From Streptomyces chilikensis (GTDB lineage Bacteria > Actinomycetota > Actinomycetes > Streptomycetales > Streptomycetaceae): a DNA stretch of 48,507 nt. Of the stretch, positions 20,731 through 28,186 are shown in pieces. The stretch's first letter is position 1, and each line of letters opens with the position of its first letter. The stretch lies in NCBI RefSeq assembly GCF_001642695.1, contig NZ_LWCC02000005.1, forward strand, positions 3,629,648 through 3,678,154, in the 5' to 3' direction. The translations under genes were made by a program, and so were the position numbers. Under the pieces are notes generated by a model. That model saw only the letters and a list, made by a program, of their open reading frames with translations, was not told where the DNA came from and made no database searches.

Positions 20731-21381
20731 GTGACCGCCCCCGAGTCCCCGCAGCCCGTGGAAGACGACGACAAGTCTCACGTCCCCCCGATGACCACCC
20801 GCGTCGTCATCGCCGAGGACGAGGCCCTGATCCGGCTGGATCTCAAGGAGATGCTGGAGGAGGAGGGGTACACGGTCGTCGGCGAGGCCGGGGACGGGGA
20901 GCGGGCCGTGGAGCTGGCGCGGGAGCACCGGCCGGACCTGGTGATCCTGGACGTCAAGATGCCCAAGCTGGACGGCATCTCCGCGGCGGAGAGGATCGCG
21001 GAGGAGTCCATCGCCCCGGTGCTGATGCTGACCGCGTTCTCACAGCGCGAGCTGGTGGAGCGGGCGCGGGACGCGGGCGCGATGGCGTACCTGGTGAAGC
21101 CGTTCTCCAAGAGCGACGTGGTGCCCGCGATCGAGATGGCGGTGTCCCGGTTCACGGAGATGAAGGAGCTGGAGAAGGAGATCGCCGATCTCTCCCAGCG
21201 GCTGGAGACCCGCAAGCTGGTGGACCGGGCGAAGTCGATCCTGCAGACCGAGTACGGGCTGACCGAGCCGGCGGCGTTCCGGTGGATCCAGAAGACGTCG
21301 ATGGACCGCCGGATGTCGATGCAGCAGGTCGCGGAGGCGGTCATCGCCGACTCCGAGGAGAAGAAGGCCGGGCGCGGCTGA
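20731..21381 (+). CDS. pdtaR: ANTAR-domain response regulator (PdtaR-type)
   Basis: A 216-residue response regulator. Its receiver domain (about 22-140) has the acidic pair AEDEA, phospho-acceptor D74 (LVILDVKMPKLDG), a Thr in MLTAFSQ and a Lys in VKPFSKSD. A coiled-coil linker and a C-terminal ANTAR domain (LVDRAKSILQTEYGLTEPAAFRWIQ) follow; ANTAR domains bind paired RNA hairpins to prevent transcription termination. It is the orthologue type of mycobacterial PdtaR, whose kinase PdtaS is usually encoded elsewhere, as here. GTG at 20731 has AGGAG five bases upstream; ATG at 20791 is an alternative. It faces the liv operon across a shared terminator. Confidence 0.92.
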   Translation: MTAPESPQPVEDDDKSHVPPMTTRVVIAEDEALIRLDLKEMLEEEGYTVVGEAGDGERAVELAREHRPDLVILDVKMPKLDGISAAERIAEESIAPVLMLTAFSQRELVERARDAGAMAYLVKPFSKSDVVPAIEMAVSRFTEMKELEKEIADLSQRLETRKLVDRAKSILQTEYGLTEPAAFRWIQKTSMDRRMSMQQVAEAVIADSEEKKAGRG

Positions 21382-21427
21382 CTCCGGGCGCCGGACCGGA
21401 CCGGACCGGAACCGGAGCGGACGCGGG

Positions 21428-21466
21428 CGAGGCCCGCACCCCTGTCGTCCAGGGGTGCGGGCCTCG
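21428..21466. terminator. Bidirectional terminator between pdtaR and livF
   Basis: A perfect 17-bp stem (21428-21444 with 21450-21466) closes a five-base loop. It lies between two convergent genes and should stop transcripts from both sides. It is preceded by three tandem GGACC units (21393-21407). Confidence 0.85.
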
Positions 21467-21494
21467 TCGCGTGCCGGGCGGAGCCGGGAGGGCG

Positions 21495-22211
21495 TCAGTC
21501 CTCGCCGAGGTAGGCCTTGCGGACCGACTCGTCGTGGAGGAGTTCCTGCCCGGTGCCGGTGAGGGTGATCTTGCCGATCTCCATCACGTAGCCGTGGTCG
21601 GCGAGCGAGAGCGCCGCCTGGGCGTTCTGCTCGACGAGCAGGATGGTGGTGCCCTGGGCCCTGAGCTCGCTGATGGTGGCCATGATCTTCTGCATCATGA
21701 TCGGCGAGAGTCCCATGGAGGGCTCGTCGAGCATCAGCAGCTTCGGCTGGGACATCAGGGCGCGGCCCATGGCGAGCATCTGCTGCTCACCGCCGGACAG
21801 GGTTCCGGCGGCCTGCTTCCTGCGCTCCCCGAGGATGGGGAAGAGGTCGTAGGCGCGCTGGATGTCCTTGGCGATGCCCGCCCGGTCGTCGCGGAGGAAG
21901 GCGCCGAGCCGCAGGTTGTCCTCGATGGACATGCGGGGGAAGATGTGGCGCCCTTCGGGGGAATGGGCGAGACCGACGCTGACGATCTTGTGTGCCGGGA
22001 TCTTGCGGAGGTTCTTCCCGTCGAACCTGATCGTGCCGCCGGAGGGCTTGAGGAGCCCGGAGAGCGTGCGCAGCGTGGTGGTCTTGCCGGCGCCGTTGGT
22101 GCCGATGAGGGTGACGACCTGGCCGGCGTCGACCTTGAAGCTGATGCCCTTGACGGCTTCGATCTTGCCGTAGGAGACGCGGAGGTCCTCGACCTCGAGG
22201 AGTGCGGTCAT
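21495..22211 (-). CDS. livF: Branched-chain amino acid ABC transporter ATPase (LivF)
   Basis: A 238-residue ABC ATPase, the smaller of the two cytoplasmic ATPases that power branched-chain amino acid uptake. Walker A is GTNGAGKTTT (about 37-46), the ABC signature is LSGGEQQML and Walker B is LLMLDEPSMGLSP; the H-loop region reads LLVEQNAQAAL. The segment PEGRHIFPRMSIEDNL after the Q-loop is typical of LivF. Length is normal. It is the last gene of the five-gene operon; its ATG overlaps the livG stop (ATGA, 22208-22211), so the two ATPases are translationally coupled. Confidence 0.93.
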   Translation of the reverse strand: MTALLEVEDLRVSYGKIEAVKGISFKVDAGQVVTLIGTNGAGKTTTLRTLSGLLKPSGGTIRFDGKNLRKIPAHKIVSVGLAHSPEGRHIFPRMSIEDNLRLGAFLRDDRAGIAKDIQRAYDLFPILGERRKQAAGTLSGGEQQMLAMGRALMSQPKLLMLDEPSMGLSPIMMQKIMATISELRAQGTTILLVEQNAQAALSLADHGYVMEIGKITLTGTGQELLHDESVRKAYLGED

Positions 22212-23101
22212 CGGTCGTTCTCCTTGCCGGGCTCGGCGGCGGCCTGGTCCTCGTCCTGCGCCTGGGGGGCGGGGGAGGAGGGGGCGTCGCTGTCGGCGGC
22301 GGTGGCGGTATCTTCGTAGGGTTCGCCGAGGTAGGCGGCGACGACGCGTTCGTCGCTCTGGACGGTGGCGCTGTCGCCTTCGACGAGTTTCTCGCCCTGG
22401 ACGAGGACGGCGACGCGGTCGCAGAGGTTGAAGATGAACCGCATGTCGTGCTCGATGACGAGGACGGCGATTCCCATGTCGCGGATCGCGAAGACGAGTT
22501 CTTCGGTGACGCGGGTTTCCTGGGGGTTCATGCCGGCGGTGGGCTCGTCCAGGAGGAGGAGGCCGGGTTCGCTGGCGAGGGCGCGGGCGATTTCCAGCTT
22601 GCGCTGCTCACCGTAGGGAAGATTCCTTGAAAGGTGGTCCCGCTTATGGGCGAGGCCGACGAATTCAAGGAGTTCCATGGCGCGCGCCTCGGATTCCTTT
22701 TCGGCCTTCTTGAAGCCGGGCCCGCGGAGAAGGGCTGACCAGAGGCCTTCCTTGGTGCGGGTGTGGCGGCCGACCAGGACGTTCTCCAGGACCGTCATGT
22801 TGCTGAAGAGACGGATGTTCTGGAAGGTGCGCGCGATTCCGGCGGCGGTGACCTTGAAGGACTTGGGCGGCAGGACCGTGCCCTTGTACCGGACCTCGCC
22901 CTCGGTGGGGACGTAGAGGCCGGTGAGGCAGTTGAAGAAGGTGGTCTTGCCGGCGCCGTTGGGTCCGATGAGGCCGACGATCTCGCCGCTGTTGACGTGC
23001 AGGTCGACGTTCTTGACGGCGGTGAGGCCGCCGAAGCGCATGGTGACGCCCCGGGCGTCGAGGACGGTCTCGCCCTGCTGGGTGGTGGTGTCGGTGGTCA
23101 T
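22208..23101 (-). CDS. livG: Branched-chain amino acid ABC transporter ATPase (LivG)
   Basis: A 297-residue ABC ATPase, partner of LivF. Walker A is GPNGAGKTTFFN, the degenerate signature LPYGEQRKLEIARAL is characteristic of LivG, and Walker B is LLLLDEPTAGMNPQE; VLVIEHDMRFIF is the switch region. The last 35 or so residues are an acidic, Ala/Ser/Pro-rich tail (TAATADSDAPSSPAPQAQ) beyond the usual LivG end, probably disordered. It starts five bases after the livM stop and overlaps livF by four. Confidence 0.93.
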   Translation of the reverse strand: MTTDTTTQQGETVLDARGVTMRFGGLTAVKNVDLHVNSGEIVGLIGPNGAGKTTFFNCLTGLYVPTEGEVRYKGTVLPPKSFKVTAAGIARTFQNIRLFSNMTVLENVLVGRHTRTKEGLWSALLRGPGFKKAEKESEARAMELLEFVGLAHKRDHLSRNLPYGEQRKLEIARALASEPGLLLLDEPTAGMNPQETRVTEELVFAIRDMGIAVLVIEHDMRFIFNLCDRVAVLVQGEKLVEGDSATVQSDERVVAAYLGEPYEDTATAADSDAPSSPAPQAQDEDQAAAEPGKENDR

Positions 23102-23106
23102 GGAGG

Positions 23107-24945
23107 TCAGGCCCCTGTCTTGCCGAGGACTGTGGGTGCTTCGGCGTCCTCGTGGAATTCGAGCTTGCGGCGCCGGTCGGCGATGATGCCTTCGGGCCGG
23201 AGACGCATGATGAGGATGAGAGCGACGCCGAAGGCGAAGAGCTGGTAGTCGCCCATGAACTGGAGCTTGGTGGGGATGAGGTAGAGCAGTGCGGCGCCGA
23301 GGAGCGGGCCGGCGATGGTGCCCATGCCGCCCATGACCACCGCGGCGAGCAGGAAGGCGCTGTTCGGCGGGACGCTGTTGGCGAACATGTACTGCTCGGG
23401 GGTGACGACGAAGGTCACGTGGGCCTGGACGGCGCCGGCGAGGCCGGCGAGGGTGGCGCCGAGGGCGAAGGCGACCAGCTTGACGCGGAAGCCGTTGATG
23501 CCCATGGCGAGGGCCGCGGTCTCGTCCTCGCGGATGGCGACCCAGGCGCGTCCGATGCGGGAGTTGCCGCTGCGCCGGAAGACGAGGACGACGACGGCGG
23601 TGACCAGCAGCATCAGGAAGAAGTAGTTGGCGAAGCGGCCGATGGTGAAGCCGAAGATCTCGTGGGGTGCGCCGAGGTCGAAGCCGAGGATCTTGAGGTC
23701 GGGGATGCTGGTGATGCCGTTGGAGCCGTTGGTGATGTCGGGGCCGCTGGTGCCGTCGGTGTTCATGACGGTGATGCGGAAGATCTCACCGAAGCCGAGG
23801 GTGACGATGGCGAGGTAGTCGCCGCGGAGCCTCAGGGTCGGGGCGCCGATGAGCACGCCGAAGATCATGGAGGCGATGGCCCCGACGATGATCGCGGCCC
23901 AGAACGGCAGGTGGAGTCCGGTGGGGCTGGACGGGGAGCCGGAGACCAGGGCCGCGGCGTAGGCGCCGACGCCGAGGAAGGCGACGTAGCCGAGGTCGAG
24001 GAGGCCGGCGAGGCCGACGACGATGTTCAGGCCGAGGGCGACGGTGGCGAAGATCAGGATGTTGACGCCGATGTTCGCGAACCGGTCGTTGGTCTGGGTG
24101 AACGGGAACGCGGCGGCGGCGACGAAGGCCGCGCAGGTGGTGATGTTGGAGTGGCGCGCGGTGAGTGCGCCGAGCCGCGGGATCAGTCCGGCCTTGGCGA
24201 GGGCGGCGAAGCCGAAGCCGGCGCTGACCAGGAAGCCGATGAACAGTTCGTCGTACTCGGTGCCGATGCCGTAGGTGAAGATGCCGAGGCCGACGGCCAG
24301 GGCCGCGGTGATCAGCAGGATCTCGGCGTAGCCGGGGAGCTTGGGTGCCGGCGCGAGGGGACCCGTGGCGAAGGCGGCCTTGACGACGGCCCACTTCTGG
24401 CCGGCGTTGTGCTTGAACTGGTCCCAGCCGCTGTCCTCGGGGTCGGCCGGGTCGGCCTTCGGGCGTTCGAACGGAAGGGCGAGCGCGCCGAGAAGGGCGA
24501 TCAGCGTGGCGGCGGCGACGACGAAGCCGCCCGGTTCCAGGTTGACAACCCCGCCGAGGGTGAGACTGATGGCCAGGACCGTGTACCAGGCGGTGACGAA
24601 GGCGCCCAGCGCGGCCAGGCGGATCGCCGGGTCGGCACCTGCGGGGGTGAGCCAGCGCAGGCCCTTGACCTGGTAGGAGGCGAGGCCGAAGAGGGCGGTC
24701 AGGGCTCCCAGGACCAGGACGAGCCACTGGAGGCCGCCGGGGTAGCCGTAGACGGTGAGGTCGCCGGGGAAGGCGTCGGTCCACGTCCAGGCGAGGAAGC
24801 AGGAGACCAGGCTGAGGGCGCCGCCGGCGGTGGCCAGGGCGCGGGCCGCGGGTGCGGGGATTCCGACGAGGCGCCCGGTGGGGCTCGGGGTGTCGGCCGC
24901 GGTGTTCATGTCGGTGCTGGTGGTGTGTGTCGTCATCGGTGTCAC
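23107..24945 (-). CDS. livM: Branched-chain amino acid ABC transporter permease (LivM) with long N-terminal membrane extension
   Basis: A 612-residue integral membrane permease, clearly longer than the roughly 425 residues of E. coli LivM. The conserved permease core is the C-terminal 330 residues or so (from FANIGVNILIFATVALGLNIVVGLAGLLDLG, with the coupling segment AWVAIREDETAALAMGIN). The N-terminal part adds about six hydrophobic segments (e.g. WLVLVLGALTALFGLASY) separated by a Pro/Asp-rich loop near 165-180. From memory, long forms are usual in actinomycetes. The GTG at 24945 overlaps the livH stop (GTGA), implying coupling; ATG at 24936 is an alternative. Confidence 0.9.
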   Translation of the reverse strand: MTPMTTHTTSTDMNTAADTPSPTGRLVGIPAPAARALATAGGALSLVSCFLAWTWTDAFPGDLTVYGYPGGLQWLVLVLGALTALFGLASYQVKGLRWLTPAGADPAIRLAALGAFVTAWYTVLAISLTLGGVVNLEPGGFVVAAATLIALLGALALPFERPKADPADPEDSGWDQFKHNAGQKWAVVKAAFATGPLAPAPKLPGYAEILLITAALAVGLGIFTYGIGTEYDELFIGFLVSAGFGFAALAKAGLIPRLGALTARHSNITTCAAFVAAAAFPFTQTNDRFANIGVNILIFATVALGLNIVVGLAGLLDLGYVAFLGVGAYAAALVSGSPSSPTGLHLPFWAAIIVGAIASMIFGVLIGAPTLRLRGDYLAIVTLGFGEIFRITVMNTDGTSGPDITNGSNGITSIPDLKILGFDLGAPHEIFGFTIGRFANYFFLMLLVTAVVVLVFRRSGNSRIGRAWVAIREDETAALAMGINGFRVKLVAFALGATLAGLAGAVQAHVTFVVTPEQYMFANSVPPNSAFLLAAVVMGGMGTIAGPLLGAALLYLIPTKLQFMGDYQLFAFGVALILIMRLRPEGIIADRRRKLEFHEDAEAPTVLGKTGA

Positions 24946-25874
24946 GCCCTGTCGGCCACGCGCTCGCCGAGCAGGCCCTGTGGCCGCAGCAGGAGCACGA
25001 GGATGAGGAGTACGAAGGCCCAGACGTCGGACCAGGACTGGCCGCCGAGCTGCTGCATTCCGGGAACTTCGGCGATGTAGGCGGTGGAGATGGCCTCGGC
25101 GACGCCGAGGACGAGACCGCCGATCATGGCGCCGTAGATGTTGCCGATGCCGCCGAGGACGGCGGCGGTGAAGGCCTTGAGCCCGAGCAGGAAGCCCATC
25201 TTGAAGTTGACCTCGCCGTACTTGAGGCCGTAGGCGACGGCTCCGACCGCCGCGAAGGCGGCGCCGAGGGCGAACGCGACCATGATGATGCGGTCGGTGT
25301 TGATGCCCATCAGCTTGGCGGTGTCGGGGTCCTGGGCGGTGGCCTGCATGCCGCGTCCGGTGCGGGTCTTCATGACGAACCAGCCGAGGATCACCATGCA
25401 GATCGGGGCGGCGGCGATCAGGAAGATGTCACCGCCCTGCAGGGTGACGGAGCCGATCTCGAAGGGGCCGAGGTCGAGTTCGGGGAAGGTGAGCGACTTG
25501 GTCGCGTCGGGGTACCAGGCCCAGACGGCCTGCTGCAGGGCGATGGAGAGGCCGATGGCGGTGATGAGGGGGGCGAGGCGGGGCGCGCCGCGCAGGGGCC
25601 GGTAGGCCAGTCGTTCGGCTCCGACGCCGACGAGGACGGCGGCTATGACGCCGCCGACGATCATCAGAGGCAGCGCGATGGCCATACCGGTGCCGTCGGG
25701 CAGGACGTAGAGGTAGACCGTGAGGGCGCCGAACCCACCGATCATGAAGATCTCGCCATGGGCGAAGTTGATGAGCTGGACGATGCCGTAGACCATTGTG
25801 TAGCCGATGGCGACCAGGCCGTACATGGCTCCTAGGAGCAGGCCGTTGACCAGCTGCTGCGGCAGTTCGTTCAC
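24942..25874 (-). CDS. livH: Branched-chain amino acid ABC transporter permease (LivH)
   Basis: A 310-residue permease with about eight membrane segments that pairs with LivM. Visible landmarks: QLVNGLLLGAMYGLVAIGYTMVYGIVQLINFAHGE near the N-terminus, the cytoplasmic coupling segment ATAQDPDTAKLMGINTDRII that contacts the ATPases, and AFTAAVLGGIGNIYGAMIGG in the C-terminal half. Length is normal. It starts 95 bases after the binding-protein gene, with a strong stem-loop in that gap, and overlaps livM by four bases. Confidence 0.93.
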   Translation of the reverse strand: MNELPQQLVNGLLLGAMYGLVAIGYTMVYGIVQLINFAHGEIFMIGGFGALTVYLYVLPDGTGMAIALPLMIVGGVIAAVLVGVGAERLAYRPLRGAPRLAPLITAIGLSIALQQAVWAWYPDATKSLTFPELDLGPFEIGSVTLQGGDIFLIAAAPICMVILGWFVMKTRTGRGMQATAQDPDTAKLMGINTDRIIMVAFALGAAFAAVGAVAYGLKYGEVNFKMGFLLGLKAFTAAVLGGIGNIYGAMIGGLVLGVAEAISTAYIAEVPGMQQLGGQSWSDVWAFVLLILVLLLRPQGLLGERVADRA

Positions 25875-25901
25875 CGCATTGCCTCCGAGACTTGGGACGG
25901 A

Positions 25902-25945
25902 CAGGGCCGCGCGCGGCGCTGGGTGCAGCGCCCCGCGCGGCCCTG
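25902..25945 (-). terminator. Intercistronic stem-loop between livK and livH
   Basis: A 12-bp outer stem (25902-25913 with 25934-25945) has an inner 6-bp stem (GGCGCT/AGCGCC) at 25915-25932 with one mismatch between them. It lies in the 95-base gap behind the binding-protein gene and has no T-tract. It probably acts as a partial terminator or an RNA-stabilising element that lets the binding protein be made in excess over the permeases. Confidence 0.65.
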
Positions 25946-25969
25946 GGTGTGGCGGGTGGGTGGGTGGTG

Positions 25970-27193
25970 TCAGTCGGTGAAGGTGCCGGACTTCACGGCG
26001 ACGTGCTCACCGTTCTTGACCTCGTAGACCGTCAGCTGCTTGTTGGTGGTGTCACCGAACTCGTCGAAGGAGACGGTTCCGGAGACGCCTTCGAAGCTGA
26101 CGCCCTGGAGAGCCTCGACGACCTGCTTGCGCGCGTCCTCGGGGAGCTTGCCGTCGTTCTTCTCGGTGACGGCCTTGACCGCCTCGATGATCGACCAGGC
26201 GGCGTCGTAGGAGTAGCCGCCGTAGGCCTCGTAGGCGTCCTTGTAGCCCTCGGCCTGGTAGTTGGCGATGAACTCCTTGGCGGAGTCCAGCTTCTCCAGC
26301 TCGGAGCCCACCAGGGTGGCGAAGTCGCCTTCGCTGCTCTTGCCGGCGAGCTTGATGTACTCGGGGGACTTGAGGGCGTCACCGCCGACGAAGGCGACGT
26401 CGGCGCCCGCGGCCTTGATCTGCTTGCTGAGCGGGCCGCCGGCCGGGTACTCGCCGCCGTAGAAGACGACCTGGGCGCCGGAGGACTTGACCTTGGTGGC
26501 GACCGCGGCGAAGTCCTTGGCCTCGGGGTTGATGTGCTCGGTGCCGACGACCTTGCCGCCGAGCTTCTCGTACTCGCCCTTGAAGGTGGCGGCGAGGCCC
26601 GCGCCGTAGGTCTTCTTGTCGTCGATGATGAAGGCCTTGGTGAGCTTGGCCTCGTTGTAGACGTACTGGGCGGCGAACGGGCCCTGGATCGCGTCGGTGG
26701 TGGCGGTGCGGAAGTAGGAGGCGAAGGGGCGCTTCTTCTCCTTCTGCCAGTTCAGACCCTGGGTGAGGGAGGGGTTGGTGTTGGCCGGGGAGACCAGTGC
26801 GGTGTTCGCGTCGTTGAAGACCTTCTGCATGGCCTCGCCGACGCTGGAGTTCAGCGGGCCGACGACGCCGATGACGTCCTCCTGGCCGACGAACGTGGTG
26901 GCGTTCTGCTGACCGGAGGTCGGCTGGGCCTGGTCGTCGAGGGCCTTCAGTTCGAAGGTGACGCCCTTGACGTACTTCTCCTTGTTGGCCGTCTTGACCG
27001 CGAGGTCGACGGAGTTCTTCATGCCCAGACCCAGCGCGGAGAGGTCGCCGGTCAGCGGGGCGTCGAGGCCGATGACGACCTTGGTGTCGCCGTCGGAGCC
27101 GCCCTTGTTGCCCTCGTCGCGCGAGCCGCAGGCGGTAAGGGTGAGCGCTCCCACCGCCAGCGTGGCGGTCAGTGCGAGGAGACGTTGACGCAC
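25970..27193 (-). CDS. livK: Branched-chain amino acid-binding lipoprotein
   Basis: A 407-residue type-I periplasmic-binding-like lipoprotein that captures leucine, isoleucine, valine or related amino acids for the LivHMGF transporter. The signal peptide RQRLLALTATLAVGALT ends in lipobox LTAC with lipidated Cys22, then a Gly/Ser/Asp linker. The mature protein starts VVIGLDAPLTGDLSALGLGM and has GVVGPLNSSVGEAMQKVFN and LVSPANTNPSLT, the usual ligand-side loops. The GTG at 27193 was chosen over an in-frame GTG at 27214 because AAAGGA lies seven bases upstream and it gives a standard signal peptide. It is the first gene of the operon. Confidence 0.95.
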   Translation of the reverse strand: MRQRLLALTATLAVGALTLTACGSRDEGNKGGSDGDTKVVIGLDAPLTGDLSALGLGMKNSVDLAVKTANKEKYVKGVTFELKALDDQAQPTSGQQNATTFVGQEDVIGVVGPLNSSVGEAMQKVFNDANTALVSPANTNPSLTQGLNWQKEKKRPFASYFRTATTDAIQGPFAAQYVYNEAKLTKAFIIDDKKTYGAGLAATFKGEYEKLGGKVVGTEHINPEAKDFAAVATKVKSSGAQVVFYGGEYPAGGPLSKQIKAAGADVAFVGGDALKSPEYIKLAGKSSEGDFATLVGSELEKLDSAKEFIANYQAEGYKDAYEAYGGYSYDAAWSIIEAVKAVTEKNDGKLPEDARKQVVEALQGVSFEGVSGTVSFDEFGDTTNKQLTVYEVKNGEHVAVKSGTFTD

Positions 27194-27576
27194 GGTGTGT
27201 CCTTTCCCTGGCACGGCCGTTCCGGTCCGGAGCGCGGCCGAGTCGAGGCGCTGGGCGGATTTGCTGTTCCCACGGCGCGGTGACTGGCGGTGACTCTAGG
27301 CGCGAGGTGGTTATAGGGAGGAGTGCCTGACCAATGCTGTGACGCTCTTGTTATGACACGAGGTAATGCAGAGCGGTAAGGAGTGGGTGGAAGAGGTTAA
27401 TTCCGGCGGATTCGGCCGGTCCGCATGTTGAGAAATCGCAGGACGGGGCGTTTCTGGGTTCAGGTGTCTTCCCATTTTTACTCATTACCTGACAGCGTTG
27501 TCACGAGGTTGATGAATGCAGCATGCATTCATTTCGTTCGCGTTACGCAGTGTTACTTCCGGAAGAAGAAGACGCG
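27194..27576. promoter_or_regulatory. AT-enriched intergenic region upstream of the liv operon
   Basis: No convincing gene is seen in this region, the least GC-rich of the window. It should carry the liv promoter: TATAAC on the minus strand (27310-27315) could be a -10, but TTGGTC lies only 13 bases upstream of it. There is a perfect 9-bp inverted repeat at 27512-27532 (ATGAATGCA / TGCATTCAT, spacer GCA). A repeated CACGAGGT followed by ATG occurs near 27357 and 27503, and there is a small palindrome CTTCCGGAAG at 27556-27565. Several of these could be regulator sites for amino acid uptake. Confidence 0.5.
27512..27532. promoter_or_regulatory. Perfect operator-like inverted repeat upstream of livK
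   Basis: ATGAATGCA and TGCATTCAT flank GCA: a perfect 9-bp dyad, AT-rich against a GC-rich background, about 320 bases upstream of livK. It has no hairpin-terminator character and looks like a binding site for a dimeric regulator. The regulator cannot be named from the sequence. Confidence 0.5.
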
Positions 27577-27617
27577 AAAAAGGGGCGCCCCGGGCGGCGG
27601 TGCCGCCGGGGCGCCCC
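27577..27617 (-). terminator. Intrinsic terminator of the thioesterase gene
   Basis: A 15-bp GC stem with one bulged base (27582-27617) is followed on the minus strand by five T residues (27577-27581). It is the most canonical rho-independent terminator in the window, 22 bases past the stop. Confidence 0.9.
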
Positions 27618-27638
27618 GGGAGGGTGCGCAACGGGCCG

Positions 27639-28091
27639 TCAGGCGTCGCGCAGGAGGCAGGTGAGGCGGGCGCTGCAGACGCGGCGGTCCTGGTCGTCGC
27701 TGATGACGATGTCGTAGGTGGCCGTGGAGCGGCCCCGGTGGACCGGGGTGGCCACGCCGGTGACCACGCCGGAGCGGAGGCCGCGGTGGTGGGTGCAGTT
27801 GAGGTCGACGCCGACGGCGATCTTGGAGGGGCCGCCGTGGAGCATGGAGCCGACCGAGCCGAGGGTCTCGGCGAGGACGGCGGAGGCACCGCCGTGGAGC
27901 AGGCCGTAGGGCTGGGTGTTGCCCTCGACCGGCATGGTGCCGACGACCCGTTCGGCCGAGGCCTCCTTGATCTCGATGCCCATGCGGGTGCCGAGGTGAC
28001 CGGCGGAGAAGAGGGCGGGGAGGTCGAGGCCGAGGCTCGCGTACTCGTCGAGGACTTCCTGCGGGAACTTCACGGTGTGCTGCTCGCCCAT
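27639..28091 (-). CDS. PaaI-like hotdog-fold thioesterase
   Basis: A 150-residue hotdog-fold acyl-CoA thioesterase of the PaaI/YbdB type. The active-site region is intact: GNTQPYGLLHGGASAVLAET holds the His-Gly-Gly and the helix whose acidic residue is catalytic in related enzymes. The strand pattern VGVDLNCTHHRGLRSGVVTGVATPVHRGRSTATYDIVI follows. Length is normal. The ATG at 28091 has GGAG eight bases upstream. It is 95 bases behind the molybdopterin oxidoreductase gene on the same strand and may be co-transcribed; the acyl-CoA substrate is unknown. Confidence 0.88.
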   Translation of the reverse strand: MGEQHTVKFPQEVLDEYASLGLDLPALFSAGHLGTRMGIEIKEASAERVVGTMPVEGNTQPYGLLHGGASAVLAETLGSVGSMLHGGPSKIAVGVDLNCTHHRGLRSGVVTGVATPVHRGRSTATYDIVISDDQDRRVCSARLTCLLRDA

Positions 28092-28186
28092 GGGGCCGGC
28101 TCCAATTCTTTCGGGGGAGACCTGGTGCGGTGGCTGGTGCGGCGGTGCCGGCACCGGTACCGTCGCACCACCGGCTGAGCAAACGC

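Noticed and set aside
27425-27664. Small plus-strand ORF of 79 codons in the liv upstream region
   Set aside because: It runs through the thioesterase terminator and has an unusual amino-acid mix; no ribosome site was seen.
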